Positions 10,313 through 22,114 of a DNA stretch of 64,000 nucleotides are shown here, in pieces. Numbering within the stretch: the first letter of the stretch is position 1; every line of letters begins with the position of its first letter. The notes beneath the pieces are model-generated. The model saw only the letters and a list, made by a program, of their open reading frames with translations. It had not been told where the DNA came from and did not search any database. The stretch is from Morinoia aosen (Eukaryota > Arthropoda > Malacostraca > Amphipoda > Talitridae). The position numbers and the translations under genes were made by a program. The DNA lies in contig CM059563.1 in NCBI GenBank assembly GCA_030386875.1, forward strand, positions 31,410,139 through 31,474,138, in the 5' to 3' direction.

Positions 10313-11281
10313 CATCCTGGATGATCCAGCATGGCCAGAGTGAAGTTCATCCACAATGGCTTGTCTGAGAGCTTGGGGTACAACAATTCTTGCTCCCCAG
10401 AGCACACAGCCATTTTGTGTGGACAATTCGTCTCGCCTCCTAGTATACGGAGCGAGATCAGGGTCACCAATTACCGTCGAAGGCCAGCCTACTTGGCAGT
10501 ATTTGTGTACCTTTGAAAGTACTGGGTCCCTTAGGGTGCCGTCGCGAATGTGGTTGCTGGTGACTGGAGCTGACTCGAGGAAGTTTACTAAGGACGTCCA
10601 TTCCGCAGGAATAAGTGTGACTTCCTCGGGAGTTGTTAAGGGTAGACGACTGAGAGCATCAGCCGTGCCCAACAGCACACCAGACCGGTGACGCAAGGTG
10701 AACTTGTAGGATTGCAGCAGAAGAGCCCACCTTTGAATGCGCCCGGATGCCATCGGAGGAAGGCTTCTACCCCGATCAAATAGTCCTAACAAAGGTTTGT
10801 GGTCAGTAACCACAGTGAAGTCCTGTCCCCACAAGTAGCAATGGAATTTCCTGAGGGCAAACACCATAGCCAGAGCTTCTTTTTCAGTCTGGGAGTAGTT
10901 GCGTTCTGTTGCTGTTAGAGTTCGGGAGGCAAAATAGGCGGGGCGTTCAGTTCCATCAATAAGGTGACACAGCACCGCTCCCACACCATACGCACTACTG
11001 TCAGCCACTACCACAATGGGTTTCTGAGGGTCAAAGTGGATTAGAGTCTGGGGGTCCAGGAGGGCTTGTTTAGACTTCTGGAATGCCCTCTTCTGACTTG
11101 CATCCCATTTCCAAGGGGTTTTATCCCTCAGTAAGGTATTTAGGGGCTCCAGCATAGTGACAGATGATTTTAGAAATTTCCTATAGAAATTTAGCAGCCC
11201 AAGGTAGGCTCTCAGTTGAGTTACATTAGTAGGAGCTGGTGCATTCTGGATTGCTGCTACCTTCTCTGCAGTGGGGTGCAA
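10313..11281 (-). pseudogene. RNase H and start of integrase, Gypsy element (fossil)
   Basis: The minus-strand frame opens with the end of the RT thumb (HPTAEKVAAIQNAPAPTNV, LRAYLGLLNFYRKF) and continues into the RNase H domain typical of Ty3/Gypsy: VVADSSAYGVGAVL, YSQTEKEALAMVFALRKF, FTVVTDHKPLLGLF and HRSGVLLGTADALSRLP. It then enters the integrase zinc-binding region (ELHSGHAGSSRMK), where the CsRn1-like element is inserted. Confidence 0.92.
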
Positions 11282-11308
11282 TCCATCCCTGTCGATTTTG
11301 TATCCAAG

Positions 11309-12619
11309 TTAGGATACCTGTGGCACTCCAATTTGGCATTTATCCATTTTCAGTTTTAGCCCTGCCTCCTGTAGTTTAGATAAGACTTGATGGAGACGCT
11401 TGTTGTGCTCTTGCTCATTAGTGGCACTCACCAGGACGTCATACAGGTAGCAGAACACTCCTGGGAGGCCCTGCAATAGTCCTTCCATGGCACGCTGAAA
11501 GATTCCAGGTGCGGACGCAATTCCGAAGCTGAGACGGTTGTAGGCAAATAAACCTCTGTGGGTGTATATTACCGTGAGTTCCTTGGAGTCTTCATCCAAG
11601 GGTAGTTGAGCGTATGCCTGAGACATATCTAGCTTGGAGTATATAACTCCTCCTGCTAACCCGCTAAATAAATCTTCCACTCAGGGTATAGGGTAGGTAT
11701 CAAGCCTAGTGGCTCTGTTGACGGTTAGTTTGTAGTCGCCACAGATTCGGATGCTTTGATCAGCCTTGAGCACAGGGACGATAGCCGCTGCCCATCTAGA
11801 GTACTGTACAGGGGTGAGGATACCTTCCTGCACCAGTCTATCAAGTTCTGCCTCCACCTTAGGTCTAAGTGTGTAAGGCACGTTCCTGGCCTTACAAAAC
11901 TTTGGTGGTACGGATGGATCCACTTTTATTTTGAAATTCCTCCCCTTAAAGCAACCTAAACCTGGTTGAAAAAGGTCGGGGAATTTATTTGCTAACTCTT
12001 CAGGGCAGGTAGTCAATTTGTTGACCTCATTTGCTACTATAGTTAGCCCAAGGGAATCAATCAGGTCCCTACCCAGCAAAGCTGGACCTCCCCTGTCTAC
12101 CACTACAATAGTTGCTAGCTGAGGAGCCCTACCACTAGCTTCACGCTGGATGTTAGCCCTAATCTCTCCACAAACTAATAGTTCCGTTCCCCCATAAGTC
12201 CTAAGCTTAACATCAGAAGGTCTCAGCTCGGGTCTTGTCTTAGTTGGTATTTTAGAATAGGTGGCCATTGAAATGATAGACCTGGCAGCACCTGTATCTA
12301 CCTCCATCTCTAATGGTATATCATTTAGTAACAATTTTATTCTGATTGGGGGTTTCATTTCCTCGGCTAATGAAAATATTTCCCCATAACACCCATGATT
12401 GGGGGCTGGGTAGTCTGTACTGGTTACATTGCTAGTTCCATTAGGGTTAGGGTGGTGTTCCTTCCCCCTTTTTTCATGCATGGCATGCACAAAATTATTT
12501 TTGTTGCCTTTAGCAGATTTCTGGCTTTTTAGTTTGAAACAACATTTTTTTAGAAGATCTTTTTGACCACAACCATGACAATTACTGTCTTTATAGGGGC
12601 AATCTCTACGCCAGTGCAA
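11309..12619 (-). pseudogene. Zinc knuckle, protease and reverse transcriptase, Gypsy element (fossil)
   Basis: In minus-strand order: a CCHC knuckle (CSGCGGLHWRRDC just above 12619, with a second Cys-rich CHGCGQKD after it), an aspartic protease (EMEVDTGAARSIISMATYS), and an RT with a FCKARNVPYTLRPKVEAEL lead-in, WAAAIVPVLKADQSIRICGD, YSKLDMSQAYAQLPLDE, LFAYNRLSFGIASAPGIFQR and a YLYDVLVS segment at the catalytic site. This region is where gag ends and pol begins. Fossil. Confidence 0.9.
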
Positions 12620-12691
12620 ACCACCACAGCCGCTGCATGCTGATTTGGCGCTAGCTTGTGCCTGAGTCTTGCCCTGAGGCTTGTACGCAGT

Positions 12692-13263
12692 TTACTGAAC
12701 TCTACTCTGACCTACATTTAGAATAGGATTTGATTGCCTCGACCCCACTGTTTCTCTCAGTGTGGTCCCTTTAGCAGTAGCTAGATCCATGGCCTTTTGC
12801 CATGTCAGGCCAGCTTCATTCAGCAAGCAATTTTGAATTTCATTACTGGACACACCCAAAATGAATCTGTCCAGAAGAGTCTCTTCTAGCACTTCCTGTT
12901 TGAAATTACACGTGTGAGAAAAGGCCATCAAGCTAGCAACAAAATCAACGATGCTTTCCCCTTGTTTCTGGTTCCGCTTATGGAACCGAAATCTCTCAAA
13001 GATCTGATTTCTTGTTGGTTTAAAATGCCGTCACAACGCTTCCACAATCTCGTCATAAGTAGCCCAAGGGTTCTTTTTGGAGACACTAGGTCCTTAATTA
13101 GCCTAGCAACTTTTGGACCCACTAGTGAAATTAGTGTGGGGGCTTTTTCCTTGTCTCCTATTTTGTTTATTAAAAAATAGCAGTGTACGAGTAATCTAGT
13201 TTCGTAGTCTCCAAATTCTTCCTCTAAAGGATTAAATTCTCCCACTGAACCTATCAATGGCAT
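12692..13263 (-). pseudogene. Gag of the Gypsy element (fossil)
   Basis: The minus-strand frames encode MPLIGSVGEFNPLEEEF, then LLVHCYFLINKIGDKEKAPT and LISLVGPKVARLIKDL, the spacing and style of Gypsy capsid proteins, followed by LDRFILGVSSNEIQNCLL. It lies just inside the 5' LTR and leads into the zinc knuckle at about 12640. Fossil, in more than one frame. Confidence 0.8.
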
Positions 13264-13477
13264 ATTGAATTTTTAGTAAGTTTAACACACTGTGAAAAGT
13301 AGAAAAAAATCACAACACAAATAGTACAATCACTGGATCTGAGTTTCTTCACTAGTCTAGCCCGTGTAGGAACACCAGTGTGAGCACAAAAAAAAATCAC
13401 TAGGCAAATTCTATGTTCCCTCACCAGTCACTACTACTTAGTCACTCCCAGCAGTTCTACCAACACCTCGTCGCCAA

Positions 13478-13889
13478 TATGATAGACTTAGAAATCCTAC
13501 ACTAGAGCACAGTATAGGTTCTACATAGACACAACACAGTAATAGTGCTGACATAAATAGACAATGCAATGACACATCACAAGTAAATAATTCACTCACC
13601 TCTTAGATACCTTACAACTTAATACTCAATTACCAGACATGTGGCTAGCAAGAGTAGAGCGGAGATAGGTGGGAATATATAGAAAAGAGTCGAGTAGAAT
13701 TAAGTACATTAGTTTAGAAATTAGAAAGTTAGATACTTAGCCACAGTAGGTAATAATATACACACTCGGCCAACGTTTACTTGTTGTTGAGCCCGAGACC
13801 AATAGAAGACTGACTGCGAGTGTCGCTCTCACGAACGTTGCCAACTTTAGGTCTCTCTAACTAGAACTTACACTACTCGCTATATTACG
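13478..13889 (-). repeat. 5' LTR of the Gypsy element
   Basis: Partner of 5362-5774. On its inner side (minus strand) lies TTGGCGACGAGG, a plausible primer binding site starting at 13476. Confidence 0.88.
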
Positions 13890-15071
13890 GTAAAGTAGTA
13901 GTTCTCGGTCAGCACCCCAATGCCTATGTGATATAGATTGCAGCAAATTGAGCAATGGCGTGCAAGATTGCTTGAGATATTCTATTTGATGATGCCAACG
14001 AAGGCGAGGAGAGTCTAGCATGACTCCCAGATACCTGAGTTGCTGTACAAATTCCAATTGCTGTCCTCCTACTGTGATAGGGAGCGGGTTAATTTTTTTA
14101 CTTGTGAAAATCATGCACTTGGTTTTGTTCAAATTTATTTTTAGACCCCATTGCTTCGCCCCAGTATGAAGTGAATTAAGCTGCTGCTGTAGGGTATCCG
14201 TTGCAACATGAAGACTAGGATGTTAGGTGTAGAAAGTGAGATCATCAGCATACTCACAGGAGCAGATCCCTGCCTCCACTGGTACGTCACGCATCATGAT
14301 GTTGAATAATAAAGGTGAAAGCACTGCTCCCTGTGGTACACCACTCTTTGCTATCTTGACCGAAGAACTGGTACCCTCAATGAACACTTTGAACGGTCTT
14401 TCCCTGAGGTAAACTTGCAGCCACCGCAGCATTGAGCCACCAACACCACATTGACTCAACTTATACAGGACTCCCATTGGCCACACAGTATCAAATGCAC
14501 TTGTGAAGTCAACAAAGAGACACAACATGATAGATTTATTTTTCAGCGCAGTTCGAATTGCAGCGTCCAGTTGGGTAACTTGGTCAATGGCTGACAATCT
14601 TTGTCGGTAGCCTCCCTGCGTTTTCCTGAAGACGCTCTTCTGTTCAAGGAAGAATGTGAGACGGTTGACTATTAGACGTTCCATCAGTTTTTGTAGGCAT
14701 GACAGCAAGGTGATGGGACGATACGAATCCACCGAAGTTAGTGGCTTATTTGGTTTGGGAAGCGGAATGATGATGGCAGGCTGCCACGATTTGGGAAGCA
14801 CTCCAGTTTGCAGGCATTTGTTATACAATTGGAGGAGCCATGTTTTGTAAGTGTCTGGCATGTGCTTCAAGTGTTCATTATGAATGTTGTCATGGCCAGG
14901 AGCTGTACTCTTCAAGGAAGTCAGGACTCTGTTCAATTCATGTTTGTTAAAGGGATTGTTAATTACGGAGGGAGCATCATCATTTAAGGCAACAGCAAGA
15001 GGAAGCAAAGTGAACTGTGGAAATGGAGATGGAGAAGGGGATGACATTCTTTTTTGATAGTGGTCAGCCAA
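13890..15071 (-). pseudogene. Reverse transcriptase of the I-clade LINE (broken)
   Basis: RT motifs in order on the minus strand: LTSLKSTAPGHDNIHNEHL, WQPAIIIPLPKPNKP, SYRPITLLSCLQKLMERL, CLFVDFTSAFDTVW, SGVPQGAVLSPLLFNIMM and the catalytic EYADDLTFYT. A stop follows at 14223, and the thumb region continues in frame at 14132 (MNKTKCMIFTSKK, then LRYLGVMLDSPRLRWHHQI). The Gypsy element interrupts it at 13889. APGHDNIHNE and FTSAFDTVW are typical of the I/Jockey side of LINE RTs. Confidence 0.9.
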
Positions 15072-15180
15072 GGCATCTGCTGTAGAAGATGAATCAGCTA
15101 TTATTGAATCCCTTGTTAAAAGAGGCTGAGCTTAAGTTCCTACAGGATGGGGTCTGCAGATTTTTTATCTTTTTCCAAAT

Positions 15181-16201
15181 TTATGAAGTTGTTATCTTAT
15201 TGCAGAAGGAAATCCAAGATTCCTTCTTTGCCTTTTTTACCTCAAATTTGACTCTAGCCTGAGAGCGTTTGTATGCAATCAGATTTTCTTGAGAAGGTTG
15301 ATTGATTAGGATAACTTTTGCATCTTGTTTTGCTTTTACTGCTGTTGCACATTGTGAGTTCCACCATGACTTATTATGCTTGGGACAGATATATTCTTTA
15401 GTTTGTTTGAAAACTTTATGGCTGGCTTTGATCATGTTGCTTGTTAGGTCTGCAAATTCCTGCTCAAGATCTCCCACCTCCAAGAGCTCAGGCTGCTGTA
15501 GAGCTGCAGTCCAGTCATCCCATGACCCACTCTCAAATTTTCACGTTGGCCGCCTCCGGAACCTCACAGTTGATGGCTCCACTCCAATGCTGATAAGAAT
15601 GGGATAGTGGTCACTTCCCATATCTTCCTCTGTTGTTACAGATACTGTGGGCTGAAGGCTTGCAGAGACAAAAGCCAAATCAAGTGTAGAAAACGAGTTC
15701 TGATAAATGTTATAGTAGGTGGGCAGGGAAGGAGGAGTTATCAATGCTATAGAAGGATCATCTAGCAACAGTTGAGCTATGTTCCGACCAGTAGTGTTGG
15801 CCGGTTTTGTGGGTTCCCACATTGGATGGTGCGCATTGAAATCCCCAACCACAATGCGGGCAGGTTCCAATTGATGCATATAATGTACATCTCTCTTGTA
15901 GTAACAATTTTATTTGGATTGTAGATACAGAGTATAGAAAGAGGAGCATTATTTTGCAAAAAATGCTGTTTCCCAGAACTTCAAGAGAACTTGGCACAAA
16001 TTTTATTAACTGAAGATCAGTGAAGGTGACATCATTTCTGACCAGGATTGCTACATCTCCACCAGCATGCATATCTATTCTATGCATGTAAACAGCCGAG
16101 TACCCAACAAAACGAGGTTCAAAATTTGGTGAAATCCATGTCTCATAGAGACAGGCAATGTGTGGCTTAAGAGTATACAGTTTAATTTTGAATTTGCTCA
16201 A
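15181..16201 (-). pseudogene. APE-type endonuclease and linker of the I-clade LINE (broken)
   Basis: The minus-strand frames show YETWISPNFEPRFVGYSA and GGDVAILVRNDV (frame from 16201), then ARIVVGDFNAHHPMWEP, STLDLAFVS and MGSDHYPILISI (frame from 15879). These are the catalytic blocks of the apurinic-like endonuclease that nicks the LINE target. The frame changes between 15960 and 15758. The linker with WWNSQCATAVKAK (15483-15181) leads to the RT and is followed by another break near 15120-15180. Confidence 0.85.
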
Positions 16202-16345
16202 CTTATTGCTAATACTTCTGCAGTTCCACTGAAATATTATTAGTTATTTTTTTGTTGACATTTTTGTTGTTTGGTGGCATACCCAGCACCAGTAGGATTT
16301 TGTGAGGGTTTTCTAGTGTTGTGGAGAAATTTTTCTGCTGTTTTT

Positions 16346-17935
16346 TTAATTGCATCTCAATGTTGGGCTTAGTTTTTTGTGTGGGTTGGTTTGTCCAATT
16401 ATACGAGAGGGTGTTATTTCCATTTGGGGCATGATCTTTGTAATTTCTTGAAAAGTTTTCTGGGAAATTATATCAGAACACTCAGATTGTACTATTGGTT
16501 GTTGAGGACTTTTGAATGGAGCCTGTAGGGATTGAAGTTGGAAAGTTTCTGCAGCAATTTTGTGTACCATCCCAGATGCATCAAATTGAATATCCTTTTT
16601 TTCAGTAGTTGTAAATATCTTTATCAGGAGATTCACCAGTTGGTTGACGGTGACATGTTTTTGAGCAGGCATATCAGGTTCATTGTTAGTTTGGGTGCCA
16701 ACAGTCTTGGTAATTTTTGGTGCTTCTGTATTCCTCAGGTAGCCAGAATCTGGTTGATTTCTTGTCAAAGGAGTGATGGCAGGCAGCAAAAATTAAGATT
16801 GAGTTGGTGGTGTTGCATTTTGTTTAAGAACTTCTTTTATTGCATCTCTGTAGGATAGCTTTTGAAGTTGGCGTGTTTTCTCCACTTCTTTAGCTTTCTG
16901 CATTTTTGGACATCCTCCATAATTTGCTGTGTGGTTGCCACCACAGTTGCAACAGTTTTTTGTAGTCTTTGTTGTGCACTCACTATTATTGTGAGGGCCA
17001 CTACATACTACACAGCGAGGAGCAGATCTACAGTAAGCCGCACTGTGCCCAAATCGTTGACACTTATAGCACTGCCATGGTTTTCCAATGAATGTATTGA
17101 CTCTGTATTGTTGATAGCCAACTCTAACATATGGTGGTAAGGTTTTTGCTTCGAAAATGACTTTGAACATTGATGTTTTGATTTTATCCTTGCCTTTGTA
17201 TACCCGCTCTGCCACAGCTCCATCAAAACGTGCATCCCCGAGTGCCTCCGTTAGTTCTTCATTAGTAGTGTCCTCTCCAAATGGTCCAATGATTCCCACA
17301 GAAGTAGTCTGACTGACTTGCAGCCGACACTTAACTGTCCAGGGGCCTATCTCCGTAGTGTTCAACAGCTCGGAGGGGTCCTGATAGTGTTCTTTCATGG
17401 TGATAACAAGAAGGCTTCTTCCCAGGTTTCTTGAGATTTTGCCAATGCCTTTGTCCCCAAAATTTGATGCTGCCAGTGCCTTAGACAGTTTGATTTCATT
17501 AGAGAAAAAGCTTTTGTTGATAGGATTCTCTGCTATAGGTTGGACTAATATTACTGTTGGCTGCAAGGGTGTAATGTTGTTTGAGACTGCTTCTCTTGTT
17601 CTTTGCCCTGGACTTACTGGGTTGTCTTCTTCAGAACTAATATGGAAGCTCCCATTGAAACCCTCAAAATTTGGTATTTCAAATTGATTTCTGTCATAGA
17701 ATGTACGATTTCTGCTGGTGGCGGATATCGTTGCTGGCTGAATTACTGCTGAAGTCACTATCGGTGCATCCAAATCAAGTTTGCTTCCTTCCTCCTGCAA
17801 ACCCTCATCGTTTGGTGTTTTAGATGAAGACATTAGAAGAGGTTGAGATGAAATTTCAAGAGGAGGCCAGGCTTCAGATTCTCCTCCTGAAGAGGAGGTA
17901 GAGCCATGTCCCCTCCTATGTCTTTTCTTTGGCAT
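16346..17935 (-). pseudogene. ORF1 (gag-like, zinc knuckles) of the I-clade LINE
   Basis: RNA-binding ORF1 protein. From MPKKRHRRGHGS at 17935, a disordered N-terminal third precedes a central domain (IGPWTVKCRLQVSQTTS, VGIIGPFGEDTTNEEL) and three zinc knuckles: CYKCQRFGHSAAYC, CVVCSGPHNNSEC and CCNCGGNHTANYGGC. The C-terminal part is read in the same frame from 16789 to 16346 after a single in-frame TAA at 16793-16795. Apart from that stop the frame is open for about 530 codons, so the LINE is not very old. Confidence 0.88.
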
Positions 17936-18190
17936 ACGGGTTTTTGAAATGGCTTATTATTCACTTTATTTCTTTTACTTGCGAGGCAATTCAAGCAACC
18001 GGTTGACACAGTCAAGACACATGTCCACCTTCAACCGTTTTCACAACGCAACCATTGCAGCAGCTGCAGAAGTTGCTGAACCAACAGATCTGGTCGCCGA
18101 CGCTCATTTGTTTCGAACGGCGCATGCGCACCGAACGAAAAAACGGAGCTTAGCAATTATTCACACAGGCACTCCTGCCTGTAATTGGTA

Positions 18191-18552
18191 ATGTCCCTGA
18201 ATTCATACAAGTAAGTATTCATATGCTAGGCTTCTTATTCCCGTTATCAAGGGTATTGAGGCTCGTTAATAGAGGTATAGTTGGGTTATACATTTTAAAT
18301 AACAATAGAAAGAGATGAATGAGATATCTTAGGCCTACAACTTGCTAAAAAGTTGGTAATGTTTAATAATTTAAAGAAAAAATGTACACCCATGATCTGC
18401 TTGTTGTATGAAAACCAAGTGATTCTACTGTGTTAAAAGTTAAGCCGGATATATTTGCTAACTATTTAAAACTATGAGAGGGTAAAGTAAATTAACATTA
18501 CCACTCACACTCACACTCAAATTGACCTATCATTACTTCTCGTGACGCGGTC
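18191..18552. other. Non-coding, no feature seen
   Basis: AT-rich sequence between the probable LINE 5' end and the SINE. No ORF, repeat or splice context was recognised. Confidence 0.5.
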
Positions 18553-18752
18553 ACCGTGACGAAGTAGATGAGGGCACGCACCGTTCAAGGGGTCACTGGT
18601 TAGATTTCTAGCAATGCCAACCCGGTGAATTTCTCGGTTGGAAAAGAGCACTTAGCCATAATTCTCCCCTCGACTTAGGAATCAGGAATGGGTACAGGTT
18701 CAACAAGGAATCAACTGTCACTGTGTCCTAATATTAGTTATAAGGCGTCTGA
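18553..18752 (+). mobile_element. Diverged tRNA-derived SINE
   Basis: The head (CACCGTGACGAAGTAG and following) aligns loosely with the tRNA-like heads at 46433 and 48012. The tail (AATATTAGTTATAAGGCGTC, then CAATGTACAA) matches their tails better. The internal promoter boxes are decayed here. It is the oldest of the three copies in the window. Confidence 0.55.
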
Positions 18753-19097
18753 AAAAACAATGTACAACAGGCTTGCTTGGTATTGCAAAACCTAATTTCC
18801 CCGTGATGTTTTTGAATTTACCGAATATGTATATCCATAAAAAAGTCGGAAACATTTTTGTCACTGACTTCACGAACAAAGGTATATTTATCATAATTAC
18901 ATACACATTGAGTCTAGATTAGCGTAAAATTACTCAATATCATACCTACGACACATTTTGTTAGAGTAGTAGAAGAACCTAAGATAATGAAAAACTATTA
19001 ATGAAGCATTTTTTCAGATTCAGAAAATAGTTGAATGAATTAGCAAATCTTACTTTCTCGTGTCGTCATACCTAATGATTTAGGCATCATTCTAATT
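18753..19097. other. Non-coding, no feature seen
   Basis: AT-rich spacer between the SINE and the first foldback element. Nothing beyond short A/T runs was seen. Confidence 0.5.
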
Positions 19098-19710
19098 ACC
19101 GGCAGGCCGCAGCGGAGACGTTATGGAAACGGTTTTTGGAATCTACAGAAATTTCTTGAAAATTTCTTGAGTGCGACTTTAGACTTCAGTCCACCACTCG
19201 TAACTTTTGAATGAATGCACCTATTGACTTCAAATTACTTTCAAACGAAAGAACAAAACATTTTCTACAAAAAATTATAAACACATCCCAAAAAAGTTTC
19301 TTAAAATTACAAAAAGTTCTTCGATAAACCTGTCCAACTCGCGCACCGTCAAAAGACTTAAATCCACTACTTGTAACTTTTAGAATAATGCACCTATTGG
19401 CTTTAAATTACTCTCAAACGAAAGAGCGAGACATTTTCTATAAAAATATTATAAACCCGTTTCAGCTCTTTTGACAGGTCTATCAAAGAATTTCTGTACT
19501 TTTAAGAAAACTTTTTAGGATGTGTTTATAATTTTTTCATGGAAAATGTTTTGCTCTTTCGTTTGGAAGTAATTTGAAGTCAATGGGTGCATTCATTCAA
19601 AAGTTACGATAGGTGGACTGAAGTCTAGAGTCACATTCAAGAAATTCTCAAGAAATTTCTGTAGTTTCCAGAAAACCGTTTTCATCCCGTCTCCGCTGTG
19701 GCCTGCCGGT
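19098..19710. mobile_element. Foldback-type element, copy 1
   Basis: Ends are ACCGGCAGGCCGCAGCGGAG and its inverted partner CTCCGCTGTGGCCTGCCGGT. The left arm (19098-19345) matches the right arm (19480-19710) in inverted orientation for about 230 bp, including TCCACCACTCGTAACTTTT and CAAACGAAAGA. The left side carries a second copy of the arm module (about 19355-19460), so arms are built from repeated modules. No coding capacity, so it is non-autonomous. The target repeat is unclear. A relative is at 30126-31142. Confidence 0.8.
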
Positions 19711-19849
19711 GCATCAATCCAGACTTAATGGGCTACTCAAAGTGCTTCCATTATTCAAACGAAACATTCTAACGCTGAAAAAATATTTTTTAATAATTTG
19801 TGACAATTTCAGAATTTAGCTGTTCTGCCGTATCCATGATACCGCAGCT

Positions 19850-20440
19850 TTCATTCATAGCTCAATGACAGCTGCAGTATCATAGCTACAGCTATGGCGA
19901 GCACACCAATCCAAAGGGCTTGAAAAGAGCTATAAAACAAAGGAGTTGACTTGACAAAAAAACGTATTTTGGTAAAAAAAAATGAAAAATTAAAAAAATT
20001 GGTTGCTTTCAAGAATTACACCTATTCTCTTTTGATGTATATTTTTTCCAAGAGTTACAGAGCTACAGCAATGTAAGTTGTATCAATCGAAAGGGCTTGA
20101 AAAGAGCTACAAACGCTCACGAGTTCATTATAGAAAACCCTGTAGTTCAAAAGATAAAAAGAAAATATTTTTTTTTTAAACACGTTTTTCTGGAAACTTG
20201 ATAATTGGTTTCTCAAATGCTACTTCTTCCACAATTTTAGAGCTAGGAGAATGGTTTATATACCATTCGATAGGGCTCAGCAAGGTGTATCCTCGCGCAA
20301 TAGCATTTTCTGATAAATTTATTATTTTGAAAATTACACGACATGAAAAAAAAATAAATGAAAAAAAGTTCATTTTTTTAATTCCCAAAATCCACAAAAA
20401 ATAAGTTATCGAAATTCCCTATTGCGAGTGGTTATATAGA
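19850..20440. repeat. Degenerate 150-200-bp tandem modules
   Basis: A recurring phrase, GAGCTACAG(C/A) followed after 20-30 bp by AAAGGGCTTGAAAAGAGCTA, occurs near 19880-19940 and 20050-20120, with a weaker version (GAGCTAGGAGAATGG, then GATAGGGCT) near 20240-20290. The modules are separated by A-rich runs. They look like an old tandem array or the body of an unclassified element. Confidence 0.45.
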
Positions 20441-20670
20441 CATCTAAGCAACCTAAAAACGAAGTACTGGTTCTGTAACTTGAAAATTGTAGAAGTAGTA
20501 GGATTTTTAAAAAACCCCTATTTTATCATATTTTTCGAAAATAAAAGAAAATCCAGTGCAGATAAAAAAATTTTGTCGAAATAACAAATGATATTTGCAT
20601 CATTTCACACCTACTGTGAAAATTTCAGAGAAATCCATCTATAAATAACAGGACTTTTTTTACCTAGACG

Positions 20671-21611
20671 GTGTCCTTAAACACACAACAAATAAAAAAT
20701 CATCAAACTAAGTGTAAAAATGTTCCCTCAAAAAGTGTGAAAGTGCTCATCCCTCGCGTACACGAGGAAACGAAGATGGGGCCCAAGAAGCAACGAAACA
20801 ACAGCTGCGACAACAATAACAGCGATCAGTTTCAGCCGAAGTTTGGTCAATATCCAGATGTGTCTAGCCTAACGAAAGATGGCAAAGAAGTGGTTTCTGT
20901 CCTTATAAAATACTTCGACTCAGTGATGACAAATTTTAAGAGTGATATTGATAATATGAAAATTGAAATAAGTCACCTTAAAACACTAGTTGAAACAGTA
21001 GCGGGAAAAGAAGCAGAGCACAAGAAAACTCTCGAAGAACAGAATGAGAAAATAGATAGCTTAGCCTTCCGTCTCGACCAGTTGGAAAAAAGTGATCAGC
21101 GCCGAGCCATTGAAGACAAAAAATGTACTCTCGTCATTTCTGGAAAGGATCTACCGCAATCACACGCGAACGAAATCTGCAAGGAAACCGTCTGCCATCT
21201 CCTGAAGGACAAGATCAACATTGACCTCTCCGACACTGACATCACGTCAGCTACAAGATTGGGGAAAAACCATTAACTGGGAACGTAGATCAAAGAAACA
21301 TTGCATTTGAACTAAAACATTATAACAAAAAACGTGAAATTCTCAACGCCTGCCGAGAAAAGAAACCAAAGTTCTTCTTCATAAATGAATACCTCATACC
21401 TTCACGAGCTAACGCCATGTACATTCTGAGGATTGCCAAAAGGAAATTTCCGGATAAAGTTGGAATCCCAAGAACACAGGATGGAAACATCTTCATATTT
21501 AACCCCGGAAACCCAGATTCAAGACGCCGCGAGATCAACACGCCAGATGACCTCGAGCAATACCTGATGCAACAACTAAATATCTCATCGAAGCAGGTCA
21601 TGGGTGACTAG
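20671..21611 (+). pseudogene. ORF1 of family C LINE (coiled coil, RNA-binding), frameshifted
   Basis: The first frame (to 21276) has a basic N-terminus (MGPKKQRNN), then a coiled coil with heptad character (IDNMKIEISHLKTLVETVA, EEQNEKIDSLAFRLDQLEK) and the start of an RRM-like domain (KKCTLVISGKDL). The sequence continues after a frameshift near 21265 (NIAFELKHYNKKREILNACR, IPRTQDGNIFIFNPGN) to a stop at 21611. This coiled coil plus RRM plus C-terminal layout is the L1-ORF1-like type found in several LINE clades. It would bind the LINE RNA. Confidence 0.8.
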
Positions 21612-22114
21612 ACTAGGTGATCCCCTAAATTAGATACGTCAATTTCGTGTTATTCTAACCTGAATCTATACAAATGTATAACAGATGTGTTTGTAAACAT
21701 TTATGACAACTGTGTGTGAACTTTTGAAACAACGCAATCAGCAATTTTTTACCTCCCAATGTTACTGTGAAATTTTTCTTTTTTTAATCACTAAAGTATT
21801 ATTACGCGTAAACCATATTAGATGATTATATCATTGTCGTTATAATCTTTAAAACTTATTACCTGTTGTATGTGAACTTGTGAAAACGCCCTCATGAAGC
21901 AACCTGTTTAGACCAATGTTGGATATTGAACTCCAATATTTTTCGCTCATGGACTGAGTTTATGTGTACTCACGTAATCGCACTAGATTTTTTTCATACT
22001 CTATTCTCTCGTACTTCATAAGCTGTTTTTTTAGACAGGAATATCCCTTGAAGCTTGACTCTGTATTTCGTTTTGAGTTTTATAGTACCTAATTCATACT
22101 GTTACTAATTTTAA

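Larger units (their letters stand above)
5362..13889 (-). mobile_element. Ty3/Gypsy LTR retrotransposon (fossil), minus strand
   Basis: A fossil LTR element with near-identical terminal repeats of about 412 bp at 5362-5774 and 13478-13889, flanked by GTAAA (possibly GGTAAA) repeats at 5357-5361 and 13890-13894. In minus-strand order the parts are 5' LTR, a primer-binding-like TGGCGACGAGG right after the LTR, gag with a zinc knuckle, protease, RT, RNase H, integrase and a polypurine tract (5775-5787) beside the 3' LTR. The order RT-RNase H-integrase defines Ty3/Gypsy. The two LTRs differ at roughly a dozen positions by eye (about 97% identical), so it is fairly young, but the coding part is broken in several places. 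It is also interrupted by two insertions, at about 6255-7190 and 7902-10308. Confidence 0.93.
13890..18190 (-). mobile_element. 5' and central part of the I-clade LINE
   Basis: Continuation of the LINE at 1-1380. On the minus strand the order is 5' UTR (about 18190-17936, end uncertain), ORF1 with three zinc knuckles (17935-16346), APE-type endonuclease (16201-15541), linker (15483-15181) and RT (15071-13890). The reading LLLY at 13890 is continued by LYRTLIRSRLD on the other side of the Gypsy element. Without its insertions the LINE would be about 5.5-5.7 kb, normal for I elements with RNase H. Confidence 0.88.
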
